From JABMRP01 sp964444795 (GTDB lineage Bacteria; Planctomycetota; Planctomycetia; Pirellulales; Thermoguttaceae), in NCBI GenBank assembly GCA_964444795.1, contig CAYUIQ010000016.1, forward strand, positions 1-61,756: 61,756 nt of DNA. The letters are read 5' to 3'. Each line of letters begins with the position of its first letter. Position 1 is the first letter of the stretch. The notes beneath the pieces were generated by a model. It ran no database searches and was not told where the DNA came from. It saw only the letters and a list, made by a program, of their open reading frames with translations. This document shows positions 26,456-34,835 of this stretch, piece by piece. The position numbers and the translations under genes were made by a program.

Positions 26456-26902
26456 TCAATGCCCACGGCCTTCTTCGAGCAGCCGTTTGAGTTCACCAAG
26501 TTCGTTTTCCAATGCTTTGCAGGCGGATTTGCCCATCATCCACCCGAACAAAAAGAAGATAATCTTGAGCAGTCCCTTCGGCGCGACGGTTGATCGCTGC
26601 GTCACACGGGTTCCGCCGCCAAGGTCTTCAAAAAGATATTCCGCGTCGATATCGAAATACTGCCCGGTCAGGCGAATCGCCGAGAGATTTGGGGAGGTGT
26701 GGCGCGTCACGACGCCCTGAAACTCCATCCGTTTGCCGTGGTCCTCGGTGACGCAACGGAATGTTGAGCCAACGCCTTCGGGCTTCTTTTCGATCACCTC
26801 GTTCTCAACAACGGTGTTGCTCCACTCCGCGACATGGTTGTTCGTATACTCGAACACCTCGTCGATCGGACGATCGATTTCTACGCTTGCCTGCTGTCTC
26901 AT
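26456..26902 (-). CDS. SRPBCC (START/polyketide cyclase-like) family protein
   Basis: A 148-residue protein. The ATG at 26902 has AGGAGAAG upstream and gives the family-typical start MRQQASVEIDRPIDEVFEY. The SRPBCC fold is a helix-grip cavity that binds a hydrophobic ligand; here the strands VGSTFRCVTE, MEFQGVVTRH and GGGTRVTQRSTV are seen, and a long C-terminal helix ends in ENELGELKRLLEEG. A hydrophobic stretch (KIIFFLFGWMM) near residue 120 might touch the membrane. It is 55 nt downstream of the dehydrogenase-crotonase gene and 119 nt upstream of the rubredoxin-cytochrome gene, so it bridges the two halves of the cluster. The ligand is unknown; an acyl-CoA or a lipid would fit the context. 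Confidence 0.8.
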   Translation of the reverse strand: MRQQASVEIDRPIDEVFEYTNNHVAEWSNTVVENEVIEKKPEGVGSTFRCVTEDHGKRMEFQGVVTRHTSPNLSAIRLTGQYFDIDAEYLFEDLGGGTRVTQRSTVAPKGLLKIIFFLFGWMMGKSACKALENELGELKRLLEEGRGH

Positions 26903-26957
26903 GGTTCCGCTTCTCCTGCTTGTCCTCATCGAAACGCATGGGATCGGGATCCTGGGA

Positions 26958-29045
26958 TTACACCATCATCGTCTTTAGGTACTCGGTTCCGATGCTCCCT
27001 TCGCGACAGAAGGAGGTGACGGTGAAGGCGGCGGAGTGCCTGGCCTGAACTTCAATCGCTTCGGACAACGGTGCGCCGCAGGAGTCCCTGATCGTTTGCA
27101 TGATGGCTGCGCGAGCCGCTTCCGTGGCCGGGCTGTCGGAAACGGGCACGCCTACGTCCGCGGGGATATTTTGCAGCATGCCCTCGTCCAGTTTCCTCAT
27201 GGTCACCCCGGCCGCCGTTCCGGAGGCAAGACTCCAAACCGTCGCCAGCGCGTCCCGCATCGGACCCGAATAGTCAATCAACCAGTCGACGGCGTCTCTG
27301 GCTGTCACCGGCGCTGCGGTCAGCAACATCTTGACAAGCTTCGGCCACTGGGACCGGCCGGCTTTCCTGAACGGCCAGTGGCAGCCCTCCATGCCCGGCA
27401 CCACCGGCAGCGTCACTTCCGGCATTGCGAGTACCGTGTCCTCGACGGCTACCAGGTAGTGGCAGTGCATGAGCAGTTCCAAGAAACCGCCCAGGCAGCG
27501 TTTGCCGCCGGCAAAGCCCACGGATACTTTGAACTCGTCGCCGAGCCGTCTGGCCGTGGTGGACCAAGTGGCGGACACCCGGCGTCCGACCTCCACGTCA
27601 TCCAGAGCAGGAAAAAACTCGCTGGTGTCCGCACCGACCATCTGCGTGGCTAGATGGAAATCGCCGGTGAGAATCACCTTGGCGATTCGGTGGGCCTTGA
27701 GCCAGTCGATGGCCCGGTTCAATTCCTCGTCGACGTCGCCGTTGTACGTTTCCCGGCTGATCGTGATGACTCCCACGCTGCCGTCATGCTCGGCGTTGAC
27801 GTACAACTGCTGCCACTCGGGGCTGCCTAGTTGCTCGAACTCGGCCGGATACCAAGAGCTACCCGCCGCTTCGGGATGGAGCCGGTGATAGGCCTCGACC
27901 GTCTTGATCGCTGCTTCGCCCCCCACGCTACGGATCATGGCAAGGATGCCCGGGCGGAACTGCGCGCACAGCTCGCCAATTGCGTTGATGTGGGACAGGT
28001 GCCCCCTTTGCTGGCGAAGTATCAGGCTGGCCATCTGGAACAACGGGCCCTGGATCCAACGGCTGAACTCCTCCTCCTCCTCGTCATCCATGGACCAGTT
28101 GACCAGGGGCCGGAAATGGTCCAGCGGATACCAGTCCTGGCCGGTCACTTGCCGCTCATCCAACTCCGGTGTGGGACGGAACAACGGTCCGTACTGTTGG
28201 GCAAGATGATGCAGGCAGGACCAGGTCAAGAAATTCGCTCCCCCCGCGCCGATGACGTCATGCGCCCGGAACGGGTTCGGGCCCACGAACTTCCTGATGT
28301 ACTTGTCGATCTTCCAGAAAGGCATGTTGGTTGCCCGGTGATATCTCAGCCCGGCCAGCGTCACACCGCAGAACAGCACATCGAGGACAAACGACCAGTC
28401 GTCGCTGACCGGCACCGGGACCAGGCCCAGCGCCCAGAGAAGTTGCGTAATGGCGGAAGTCTTCTCTTCAACAACCTCCCAGACCTTGTTGATCTCATGC
28501 GGAAAGGCCGGGTGCGCCACGCCCACCCCCAACTCCGAACTCGGGAACCCGGACGTGACCGAGCGGATCTCTATGCCTGGAAACGCTTCTTGAAATATCT
28601 TGTAGTGGGCTTTCTTGATCTCGAGAATCTCCGGAATCGCTTCCAGAAGAAAACGGGGGCGCGAATTCTTGAGGTCCGCCGGGAGGCTGTTCCCGTCGTA
28701 CGTCATCCGGACGATGTTCCCCATGACGCGATCGGCACGCTCTTTTCCGAAGGCCTCCACCAGGGCCGGATACTGCGGGCCGATCCCATCGGCAGTGCGG
28801 GGGCGGCTGAGGCTTATCGACTTCACTCCAAAAGGCTCCAGGCGGGAAGTAAGCTGCATCATCTTCCCGGCGCCGACGATCCCGTTCGCTCCGGAGATCA
28901 CCAGCGAGCCGCGGTTGCCGGGACCACCGAACACTCGGTCCACCAGATCGCCGGCGTCGACGGGTAGCCTTCCGCCTCGAAAGATGTCGGTAACCGAACC
29001 AAGTCCCAGTGTCTGGAGTGTTGACTGTCTGATCGACTTTGTCAT
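26958..29045 (-). CDS. 3-Hydroxyacyl-CoA dehydrogenase / enoyl-CoA hydratase fusion (dehydrogenase first)
   Basis: A 695-residue two-domain protein. The N-terminal half is Rossmann-like (SGANGIVGAGKMMQLTSRL near residues 50-70, in place of the usual GxGxxG) with the helical second domain of 3-hydroxyacyl-CoA dehydrogenases (FCGVTLAGLRYHRATN, IGAGGANFLTW). The C-terminal part (about 420-695) is a crotonase: VILTGDFHLATQ, GGKRCLGGFLELLMHCHYLV, MPEVTLPVVPGMEG. Both crotonase Glu positions (in FLEL and in MPEV) are kept. The order is reversed relative to FadB, like some archaeal and bacterial crotonyl-CoA hydratase/3-hydroxybutyryl-CoA dehydrogenases. It overlaps the thiolase stop by 4 nt (ATGA). 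The pair could run the last steps of beta-oxidation or the reverse reactions. Many residues differ from standard family members, so the substrate may be non-standard. Confidence 0.8.
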   Translation of the reverse strand: MTKSIRQSTLQTLGLGSVTDIFRGGRLPVDAGDLVDRVFGGPGNRGSLVISGANGIVGAGKMMQLTSRLEPFGVKSISLSRPRTADGIGPQYPALVEAFGKERADRVMGNIVRMTYDGNSLPADLKNSRPRFLLEAIPEILEIKKAHYKIFQEAFPGIEIRSVTSGFPSSELGVGVAHPAFPHEINKVWEVVEEKTSAITQLLWALGLVPVPVSDDWSFVLDVLFCGVTLAGLRYHRATNMPFWKIDKYIRKFVGPNPFRAHDVIGAGGANFLTWSCLHHLAQQYGPLFRPTPELDERQVTGQDWYPLDHFRPLVNWSMDDEEEEEFSRWIQGPLFQMASLILRQQRGHLSHINAIGELCAQFRPGILAMIRSVGGEAAIKTVEAYHRLHPEAAGSSWYPAEFEQLGSPEWQQLYVNAEHDGSVGVITISRETYNGDVDEELNRAIDWLKAHRIAKVILTGDFHLATQMVGADTSEFFPALDDVEVGRRVSATWSTTARRLGDEFKVSVGFAGGKRCLGGFLELLMHCHYLVAVEDTVLAMPEVTLPVVPGMEGCHWPFRKAGRSQWPKLVKMLLTAAPVTARDAVDWLIDYSGPMRDALATVWSLASGTAAGVTMRKLDEGMLQNIPADVGVPVSDSPATEAARAAIMQTIRDSCGAPLSEAIEVQARHSAAFTVTSFCREGSIGTEYLKTMMV

Positions 29046-30256
29046 TTCGACTCATCTCCTTCCGTGACTCTGAGCAGCGCTGCGATGCCCACGTCTCCCG
29101 CGGCGCAACCGAACAGCAGCACCAGCCCGCCTCCCAAATCGACCGCTTCCTCCAGAGCTTCGATCAACATTCTGGTCAGCGTCGGACCCTGAGGATGTCC
29201 CCATACCAGCGAGCAGCCGGTCTTGTTAACCTCGCCCCAGTCATACTCCATCACTTTGGAAAAAATGGCGTCGTTGATGGCAAACGGGTTGTGGCTCTTG
29301 ACCACCGCCATGTCGGCCATGGTGCAGCCGGTCTTGGCCAGCAGTTTCTGTACGGCGAGCGTGGGAGCCTCCGGCATCAAGGCCGGACGGGTCCTGATCT
29401 CGGCCTTGGCGACAAACTGAATAACGACTTCAGGCCGCGGGCTGAGCAGCCGGGCTTTCTCCGGGGTCGTCACCAGCAGTGCAGCCATCCCGTCCGATGC
29501 GTGCGTCTGGGTTCCCGTCGTCACGCAGGTATCTAGCTCGCGCATCTGGCGGAGATCGTCCAAGGTTAGTTTGCGAACTCCGACATCTTCCTCGATGCTG
29601 CCTAAGAATCGGCCTTGCACGTTCAATACTTCCAGCGGCACGAGGATGCGATCGAGAAACCCGGATGCCTTGGCCTCGAAGTACTGCTGATACCGGCAGA
29701 AGGCGAGGTCCTCGACCTCTCTTCGATCAAGACCGTGCTTCCGGGCCGCATTGCCGGCGGTCTTAATCATCGCCTGGCCCGTCGCCGGATCGAAGCCGAA
29801 ATTGTCCCACACGTCGCTCAGCGCCATCGTCCTTCGGTGAGCTCGCCGTTCCGGGAACACGCCCACCGGCGAATCGCTGGTCCGGTCAAAGGTCAACACA
29901 CCAACGACGTCATTATCCCCACTCTGGACTTCCGCACCGGCCAGCAATGCGGCCTGGAGCCCGGTCGCACAGGCCTGCTCAACGTGGAACCCCGGGATGC
30001 GGTGCCCCAGGCAGCTCGCCACCAGCGGGGCATTCCAGAACTTCCAGTGCCACGGCACGGTGGAACCGATGATGAGATAGTCCAACTCGCTCTTCGGGAC
30101 CTTTCGGATTCCGAGGATCCGGTTCATCGCCTCGCCGGCAAACTGGCCTATGTTGACCTCGGCCAGCGCCGATGTCTGCCACGCGGGGAAGAAGCTGCTC
30201 CCCCAGGTCCCGTACGGTATTCTGGCGTTGGGAAACATCTCGACACTCTCTTTCAT
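29042..30256 (-). CDS. Thiolase family acyl-CoA acetyltransferase-like protein
   Basis: A 404-residue thiolase-fold protein. The ATG at 30256 has GAGGAGG about 7 nt upstream. Active-site positions: C96 in VEQACATGLQAAL (acylated Cys), H322 in KSHNPFAIND, and H354 in WGHPQGPT. The final CxGGG of classical thiolases is replaced by C384 in FGCAAGDVG, so the oxyanion loop differs. That places it nearer to SCP2/thiolase-like relatives than to FadA. It is the first gene of the six-gene cluster and is translationally coupled to the dehydrogenase-crotonase gene. Reaction expected: thiolytic cleavage or Claisen condensation of an acyl-CoA; chain length unknown. Confidence 0.85.
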   Translation of the reverse strand: MKESVEMFPNARIPYGTWGSSFFPAWQTSALAEVNIGQFAGEAMNRILGIRKVPKSELDYLIIGSTVPWHWKFWNAPLVASCLGHRIPGFHVEQACATGLQAALLAGAEVQSGDNDVVGVLTFDRTSDSPVGVFPERRAHRRTMALSDVWDNFGFDPATGQAMIKTAGNAARKHGLDRREVEDLAFCRYQQYFEAKASGFLDRILVPLEVLNVQGRFLGSIEEDVGVRKLTLDDLRQMRELDTCVTTGTQTHASDGMAALLVTTPEKARLLSPRPEVVIQFVAKAEIRTRPALMPEAPTLAVQKLLAKTGCTMADMAVVKSHNPFAINDAIFSKVMEYDWGEVNKTGCSLVWGHPQGPTLTRMLIEALEEAVDLGGGLVLLFGCAAGDVGIAALLRVTEGDESK

Positions 30257-30557
30257 CAATCCCTCCTCTGTAGACAACGCGCTGAACTCACAACGGCTCC
30301 CGTGAGGGTTTCGGCGATGGGACCGCGTCATCCGCCGACCACCGATCCTGGTCAGCGGATTGGGCCGCCCCCCGAGGATCGCGGAGCGTCATCCTGATTG
30401 GACTCCTCACCCTCGCCGCCAGACGCTAGAGTACTGTTTCCGAGCGGGGTGTCAACCTTCCGCCCCGCGGCTCTCCCCTCGACTGCCAACCGGCGACGCT
30501 GCTCATCGTTGAGGACAAAACTCACCAGTCACCGCCGTATGAGTCGAGGAGCGAGAA

Positions 30558-30767
30558 CTACAGCATCGCGTGGCCGCCGGCCATTGTCAACCGGCCGAAA
30601 CAAGCCTCCGCGGCACATTCGTAACTTCCCTGCTGGTTGATACTTGCAGTCCGGCGGAGTTTCGTGGCGTAGTTCCAGCGGTCATCAGACCTTCGCCAAC
30701 CGATGGAGCGGAGCATGGGGGCGATGTGGCTGTCGGCATGGCAAATGACGCAAGTCCTTGACAGCAA
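30558..30767 (-). CDS. Possible small protein or remnant with a CxxCH heme motif
   Basis: An open frame of 69 codons starting MLSRTCVICHADSHIAPM. CVICH is a c-type heme-binding motif and is followed by HIAPM, with His and Met that could be distal ligands. There is no signal peptide and no strong Shine-Dalgarno sequence, so it may be the decayed end of a cytochrome gene or chance. It overlaps the promoter region of the plus-strand neighbour. Confidence 0.2.
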   Translation of the reverse strand: MLSRTCVICHADSHIAPMLRSIGWRRSDDRWNYATKLRRTASINQQGSYECAAEACFGRLTMAGGHAML

Positions 30768-30786
30768 ACGAAGGCGGAATTAGTAG
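30758..30786 (+). promoter_or_regulatory. Sigma-70-like promoter candidate for the glycoside-hydrolase-like gene
   Basis: A perfect TTGACA (30758-30763), a 17-nt spacer and TAGTAG (3 of 6). It is about 85 nt before the ATG at 30870. The -10 box is weak. Confidence 0.35.
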
Positions 30787-30869
30787 TAGTGGTCAGGACA
30801 ACGGCCCTGATCGTGCCGTACCAGAGTTGTCTCGACGATGATTCAGGACACAAGAAGAAGGCACTCAAG

Positions 30870-33800
30870 ATGCGATGTACGGACAGAACGGTCAGGGTGC
30901 TCCTGACGACCCCACTTCTGGCAATGGTGCTTCTGGCAACGGTGCTGACTCCCTGCGCCGGCGGGGCGGTGGAGATCCGACGGACGACCGGCTCCTGGCC
31001 CGTGGAGGGTCTGGGGAACTCTCGCGCTGCGGTGAAGGTCGCCGGAAAGGCGGATGCGGTTTGGGTGCATTTGCCCTGGCGACGAAGAGACGTACAACCC
31101 GAGAAGAAAGACGTTATCGTCGTCGATGCGGCCACGAACCGGCCGGTCGCCAACGTAATCCGTGTTCGGACAGACCGTGAATCGGGCGATCTGTTGTTCC
31201 AGCCGCCAACCGTACCCGGCGAGTACTTCGTCTACTACATGCCCTTCAAGACCGAAGGCTCTTGGTATTTTCCGACCACCCGGTACTTGCCGCCGACCGA
31301 TCGCGCCGATGCCGCCTGGGTCTCGGCTTGCCAGGCGCTTGTCGCGCGGGTGAAAGCGGGACGGACCGACCAACTGCCGGCCGCGGAGGTCGTGGAATTT
31401 CAGTCGATCAACGCTTTCCACCGCTTCGATCCGATGGAAGTGATTGCCACGGCCGCCGAGACGAATAAGCTCTCGGCCCGATATGCCGACCGGCCGTATC
31501 TTCTGTTTCCCGAGGACCGCCGATTCCCGATCCGCATGACCGATGAGTTGCCGCTGCGCTGGGTCCGGGCCGGACCCGGCGATACATTTCGCGGCGATCC
31601 GTGCCGTGGCGAGTTTTACGCCTGGCAGATCGGCGTGTACGCACGGGGGCAGGCGGTCGAAGCATTGGCGGTCGAGTTCAGCGATTTTGTCGCGGCCGGC
31701 GGACAGGAGATCCCTGCTTCGGCCGCCCGCTGCTTCAATCTGGGCGGCACCGATTGGCTGGGGCGTTCTTTCCGCAAGCGTGTCGACGTCCCCAAAGGCA
31801 AGGTGCGGGCGCTTTGGCTCGGCGTTGCGGTTCCCGAAGATGCCGTTGCCGGTACGTATCAGGGCACGGTAACGGTTGGGGCGAGGAATGCCCCGGCGCG
31901 GGAAGTCAAAATCGTGCTCGACGTTTCCGATGAGGTGCTGAGAGACGCGGGTGACGGAGAAATCTGGCGACATTCGCGGCTGCGATGGCTCGACTCGACG
32001 ATCGGATTGGATGATGAAGTTTTCCCGCCGTATACGCCGGTAACGATCCAGGACCGGACGATCGGCGTTCTGGGGCGTTCGGTTCGGTTGGGCGAGACGG
32101 GACTTCCGGAGAGTATCCGCAGCGCTTTCACGCGAAACGTCGACACGATCGATGCCCCGCCACAAGAACTCCTGGCCGCGCCGATGCGATTTGTGGCGCA
32201 GCCGGACGAAGGGCAGCCGCTCGCCTGGAAGAGCGACGGACCGTCGATCGTTTCACAAACCAGCGGCGCGGTCGCCTGGGAAGCGGTCAACGCATCCGGA
32301 CCGCTGCAACTTGTCTGCCGGGCGAAGATGGAATGTGACGGATACGTCAACTTCAAGCTCACGTTGAGGGCGAAAGAAACAACCGACCTGAAGGACGTCC
32401 GTCTGGAGATCCCCCTGCGGCGCGAAATGGCCACTTACATGATGGGGATGGGGCGCAAAGGCGGCTATCGGCCTCCGCGCTGGGACTGGAAGTGGGACGT
32501 CAACCGCTCCAACAATCAGCTCTGGATCGGCGAAGTCAACGCGGGAATCAGTTGCAAACTGAAGCACCTCGAAGACCGGTGGGATCTGTTCAACCTCAAG
32601 GAATCGGGCGTCTATCGCGATTGGGGTAATGGCGGCAAGGGAGGATGCACGGTCGAAGAAGTGGGCGACCGGCAGGTGGTCGTTCGCGCCTTCACCGGGC
32701 CAAGTCGAATCGAAGCCGGGCAGCCACTGCAATTCAACTTCGGCCTGCTGATCACGCCGGTCAAGGTGTTGGACAAGAACCATTGGCAGTGGCGATATTT
32801 TCACCGCACCAGCGCGGCACCGGTCAAGGAAGTGGCCGACATGGGTGCGACACTGATTAACCTTCACCAGGGCGACGGGCTGAACCCGTACATCAACTAC
32901 CCGTTCCTGACCACCGACAAGCTCGCGACCTACACGGCCGCCGCCCATGCCCGACGGATGAAGGTCAAGATCTACTACACCATCCGCGAGTTGAGCAACT
33001 ATACGGGCGAATTCTGGGCGCTGCGAAGCCTGGGTAAGGAGATCTTCAGCGACGGGCCGGGATTCCAACTGGCCGACCAGTTCGCGGCCGAGAAGTCGGC
33101 GCCGCCCGCCAAGCACACGGGCAGTTCGTGGCTCTGCGAACATGCGATCAACCGATACGTGCCGGCCTGGCATCAGCCGCTCGGCAACGGCCATACCGAC
33201 GCCGCCATCGCCACCGCCGGCCTCTCGCGATGGCACAACTACTACGTCGAGGGGCTGAGCTGGCTGATCCGCAAGGTGGGAGTCGACGGGCTGTATCTTG
33301 ACGGAATCGGCTACGATCGCGAGATTATGAAGCGGGTCCGTAAGGTGATGCAACGTACACGGCCGGGCTGCTTGATCGACTTCCACTCGGGCAACCATTT
33401 CCACCCCCAATACGGACTGAACAACTGCGCCAACCTGTACATGGAGCTGTTCCCGCTGATCGACAGTCTCTGGTTTGGCGAGGGGTTCAATTACGACGAA
33501 TCGCCCGACTTCTGGATGGTCGAAATGGCGGGCATCCCCTATGGGCTGTTCGGCGAGATGCTACACGGCGGGGGCAACCCCTGGCGCGGCATGCTCTACG
33601 GCATGACGAATCGACTCGGCTGGGGCGGCGACCCGCGCCACCTTTGGAAGCTCTGGGACGAGTTCGGCATCCAGGATGCCCGGATGATCGGGTATTGGGA
33701 TGCGACTTGCCCGGCGAAAACGAATCACGACGACGTGCTGGCAACCGCATACGTCCGCGAGGAGAAAACCCTGGTGGCGCTGGCCAGTTGGGCGAAGGAA

Positions 33801-34595
33801 CGGGTTCGCTGCGCCTTGGACATCAACTTCGAGTCGCTTGGCCTGGATGCGGCAAAAACAACGCTCTACGCGCCGCCTATTCCGGGCATTCAGCCGGAGA
33901 TGGTTTTCAGGCCGACCGATCTGATTCCGGTCCTGCCCGGCCGTGGCTGGATGCTGATCGCCGACCATACGGCCCGCACGCTGCCACCGGCCGTCGATGT
34001 TTTTTCCGGGCGGAACCCCCTGCTCGAAGACGACTTTCCGGGTGACACGCCGGCCAAACCATGGACCGTCACGCTCTCGAAGCAGCCGGGGACGTCGTTG
34101 AAAGTGGCCCAGGGCGAGCTGCGCATCGAAGGAGCCGCCAACGTCGCCGCGTTTGCCGAACGGCCGATTCCCGCCGGTGCGGCGATGGTTACGTGCTCGG
34201 TGAACCAACAAACCGACGGCGGCGCATCCTGGGGCCCCGGCATGACGCTGCTCTGGACCGGCGGAAAGGTGCTGCGCGTGAATCTTCGGGCCGAGGGGCG
34301 TTTCGGCGTCGACGATGGGCGGCGGCAGCTCCTCGAGGGGCTCGCGTTTCCCAACACGTGGACCCAGTTCGTCATCCGGCTGGAAGAGAAGCAAATCGTG
34401 GTGCAAGCCTCTCAAGATGGCCGCACCTGGCAGGATCTGGCCCGTTTTCCGCGTGCGGAATTCCCCGGCGACCCAACGGCCATTCGCCTGGGCAAGATGA
34501 GCCCCGGCTCGCGGGCCGAAGATTTCTCGATACTCGGCCCTGGCGGCGGGTGCGCGATCCGAAGCTTTCGCGTCCTGGGTTCCGTCCAAGAATAG
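30870..34595 (+). CDS. Secreted glycoside-hydrolase-like protein with C-terminal lectin-type domain
   Basis: A 1241-residue protein. The ATG at 30870 opens a signal peptide (MRCTDRTVRVLLTTPLLAMV). The N-terminal 400 residues are beta-rich and resemble the N-terminal domain found with GH123-like (DUF6067) proteins. The middle (about 660-1000) looks like a (beta/alpha)8 barrel: MKVKIYYTIREL, VGVDGLYLDGIGYDRE (near residue 810) and RPGCLIDFHSGNHF are barrel-strand ends with acidic residues. A concanavalin/DUF1080-like beta-sandwich closes the protein (about 1050-1235). It probably acts on a polysaccharide outside the cytoplasm; the substrate cannot be named from sequence. The family name is from memory of related planctomycete proteins. 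The isomerase-like gene starts 240 nt downstream on the same strand. Confidence 0.65.
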   Translation: MRCTDRTVRVLLTTPLLAMVLLATVLTPCAGGAVEIRRTTGSWPVEGLGNSRAAVKVAGKADAVWVHLPWRRRDVQPEKKDVIVVDAATNRPVANVIRVRTDRESGDLLFQPPTVPGEYFVYYMPFKTEGSWYFPTTRYLPPTDRADAAWVSACQALVARVKAGRTDQLPAAEVVEFQSINAFHRFDPMEVIATAAETNKLSARYADRPYLLFPEDRRFPIRMTDELPLRWVRAGPGDTFRGDPCRGEFYAWQIGVYARGQAVEALAVEFSDFVAAGGQEIPASAARCFNLGGTDWLGRSFRKRVDVPKGKVRALWLGVAVPEDAVAGTYQGTVTVGARNAPAREVKIVLDVSDEVLRDAGDGEIWRHSRLRWLDSTIGLDDEVFPPYTPVTIQDRTIGVLGRSVRLGETGLPESIRSAFTRNVDTIDAPPQELLAAPMRFVAQPDEGQPLAWKSDGPSIVSQTSGAVAWEAVNASGPLQLVCRAKMECDGYVNFKLTLRAKETTDLKDVRLEIPLRREMATYMMGMGRKGGYRPPRWDWKWDVNRSNNQLWIGEVNAGISCKLKHLEDRWDLFNLKESGVYRDWGNGGKGGCTVEEVGDRQVVVRAFTGPSRIEAGQPLQFNFGLLITPVKVLDKNHWQWRYFHRTSAAPVKEVADMGATLINLHQGDGLNPYINYPFLTTDKLATYTAAAHARRMKVKIYYTIRELSNYTGEFWALRSLGKEIFSDGPGFQLADQFAAEKSAPPAKHTGSSWLCEHAINRYVPAWHQPLGNGHTDAAIATAGLSRWHNYYVEGLSWLIRKVGVDGLYLDGIGYDREIMKRVRKVMQRTRPGCLIDFHSGNHFHPQYGLNNCANLYMELFPLIDSLWFGEGFNYDESPDFWMVEMAGIPYGLFGEMLHGGGNPWRGMLYGMTNRLGWGGDPRHLWKLWDEFGIQDARMIGYWDATCPAKTNHDDVLATAYVREEKTLVALASWAKERVRCALDINFESLGLDAAKTTLYAPPIPGIQPEMVFRPTDLIPVLPGRGWMLIADHTARTLPPAVDVFSGRNPLLEDDFPGDTPAKPWTVTLSKQPGTSLKVAQGELRIEGAANVAAFAERPIPAGAAMVTCSVNQQTDGGASWGPGMTLLWTGGKVLRVNLRAEGRFGVDDGRRQLLEGLAFPNTWTQFVIRLEEKQIVVQASQDGRTWQDLARFPRAEFPGDPTAIRLGKMSPGSRAEDFSILGPGGGCAIRSFRVLGSVQE

Positions 34596-34685
34596 CCCGG
34601 CCTATCGGCCCAGCGACTTTCGCCGCGAACGGCATTGTGCTGAGCCGGCAGGTTAGAAAGCCTTCGGGCACATACGGACCCACGA

Positions 34686-34715
34686 TTGACACGACCGGCG
34701 CGCCTGGTTTACGCT
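34686..34715 (+). promoter_or_regulatory. Sigma-70-like promoter candidate for the isomerase-like gene
   Basis: A perfect TTGACA (34686-34691), an 18-nt spacer and TACGCT (34710-34715), which keeps the TA and final T of the -10. It is about 120 nt before the ATG at 34836. Confidence 0.4.
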
Positions 34716-34835
34716 ACTTGGTATCCGTAAGAGCATTACTTGGGAGTTTACCGGGGCGTGCTTCGCGACGCCCCTGCCGTCGTATGTCAACAATCAGTGA
34801 GTTGAAGTCCTTTCACCGATCTGGAGGAGAGAAAG

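Larger units (their letters stand above)
30257..30869. other. 613-nt divergent intergenic region
   Basis: Between the thiolase start and the glycoside-hydrolase-like start. It holds a small minus-strand open frame with a CxxCH motif (30558-30767) and a candidate promoter for the plus-strand gene (30758-30786). No RNA gene or long repeat is seen. No convincing promoter for the minus-strand cluster was found; the best match (TTGTGA, 15-nt gap, TACAGA) overlaps its ribosome binding site area and has a short spacer. Confidence 0.6.
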
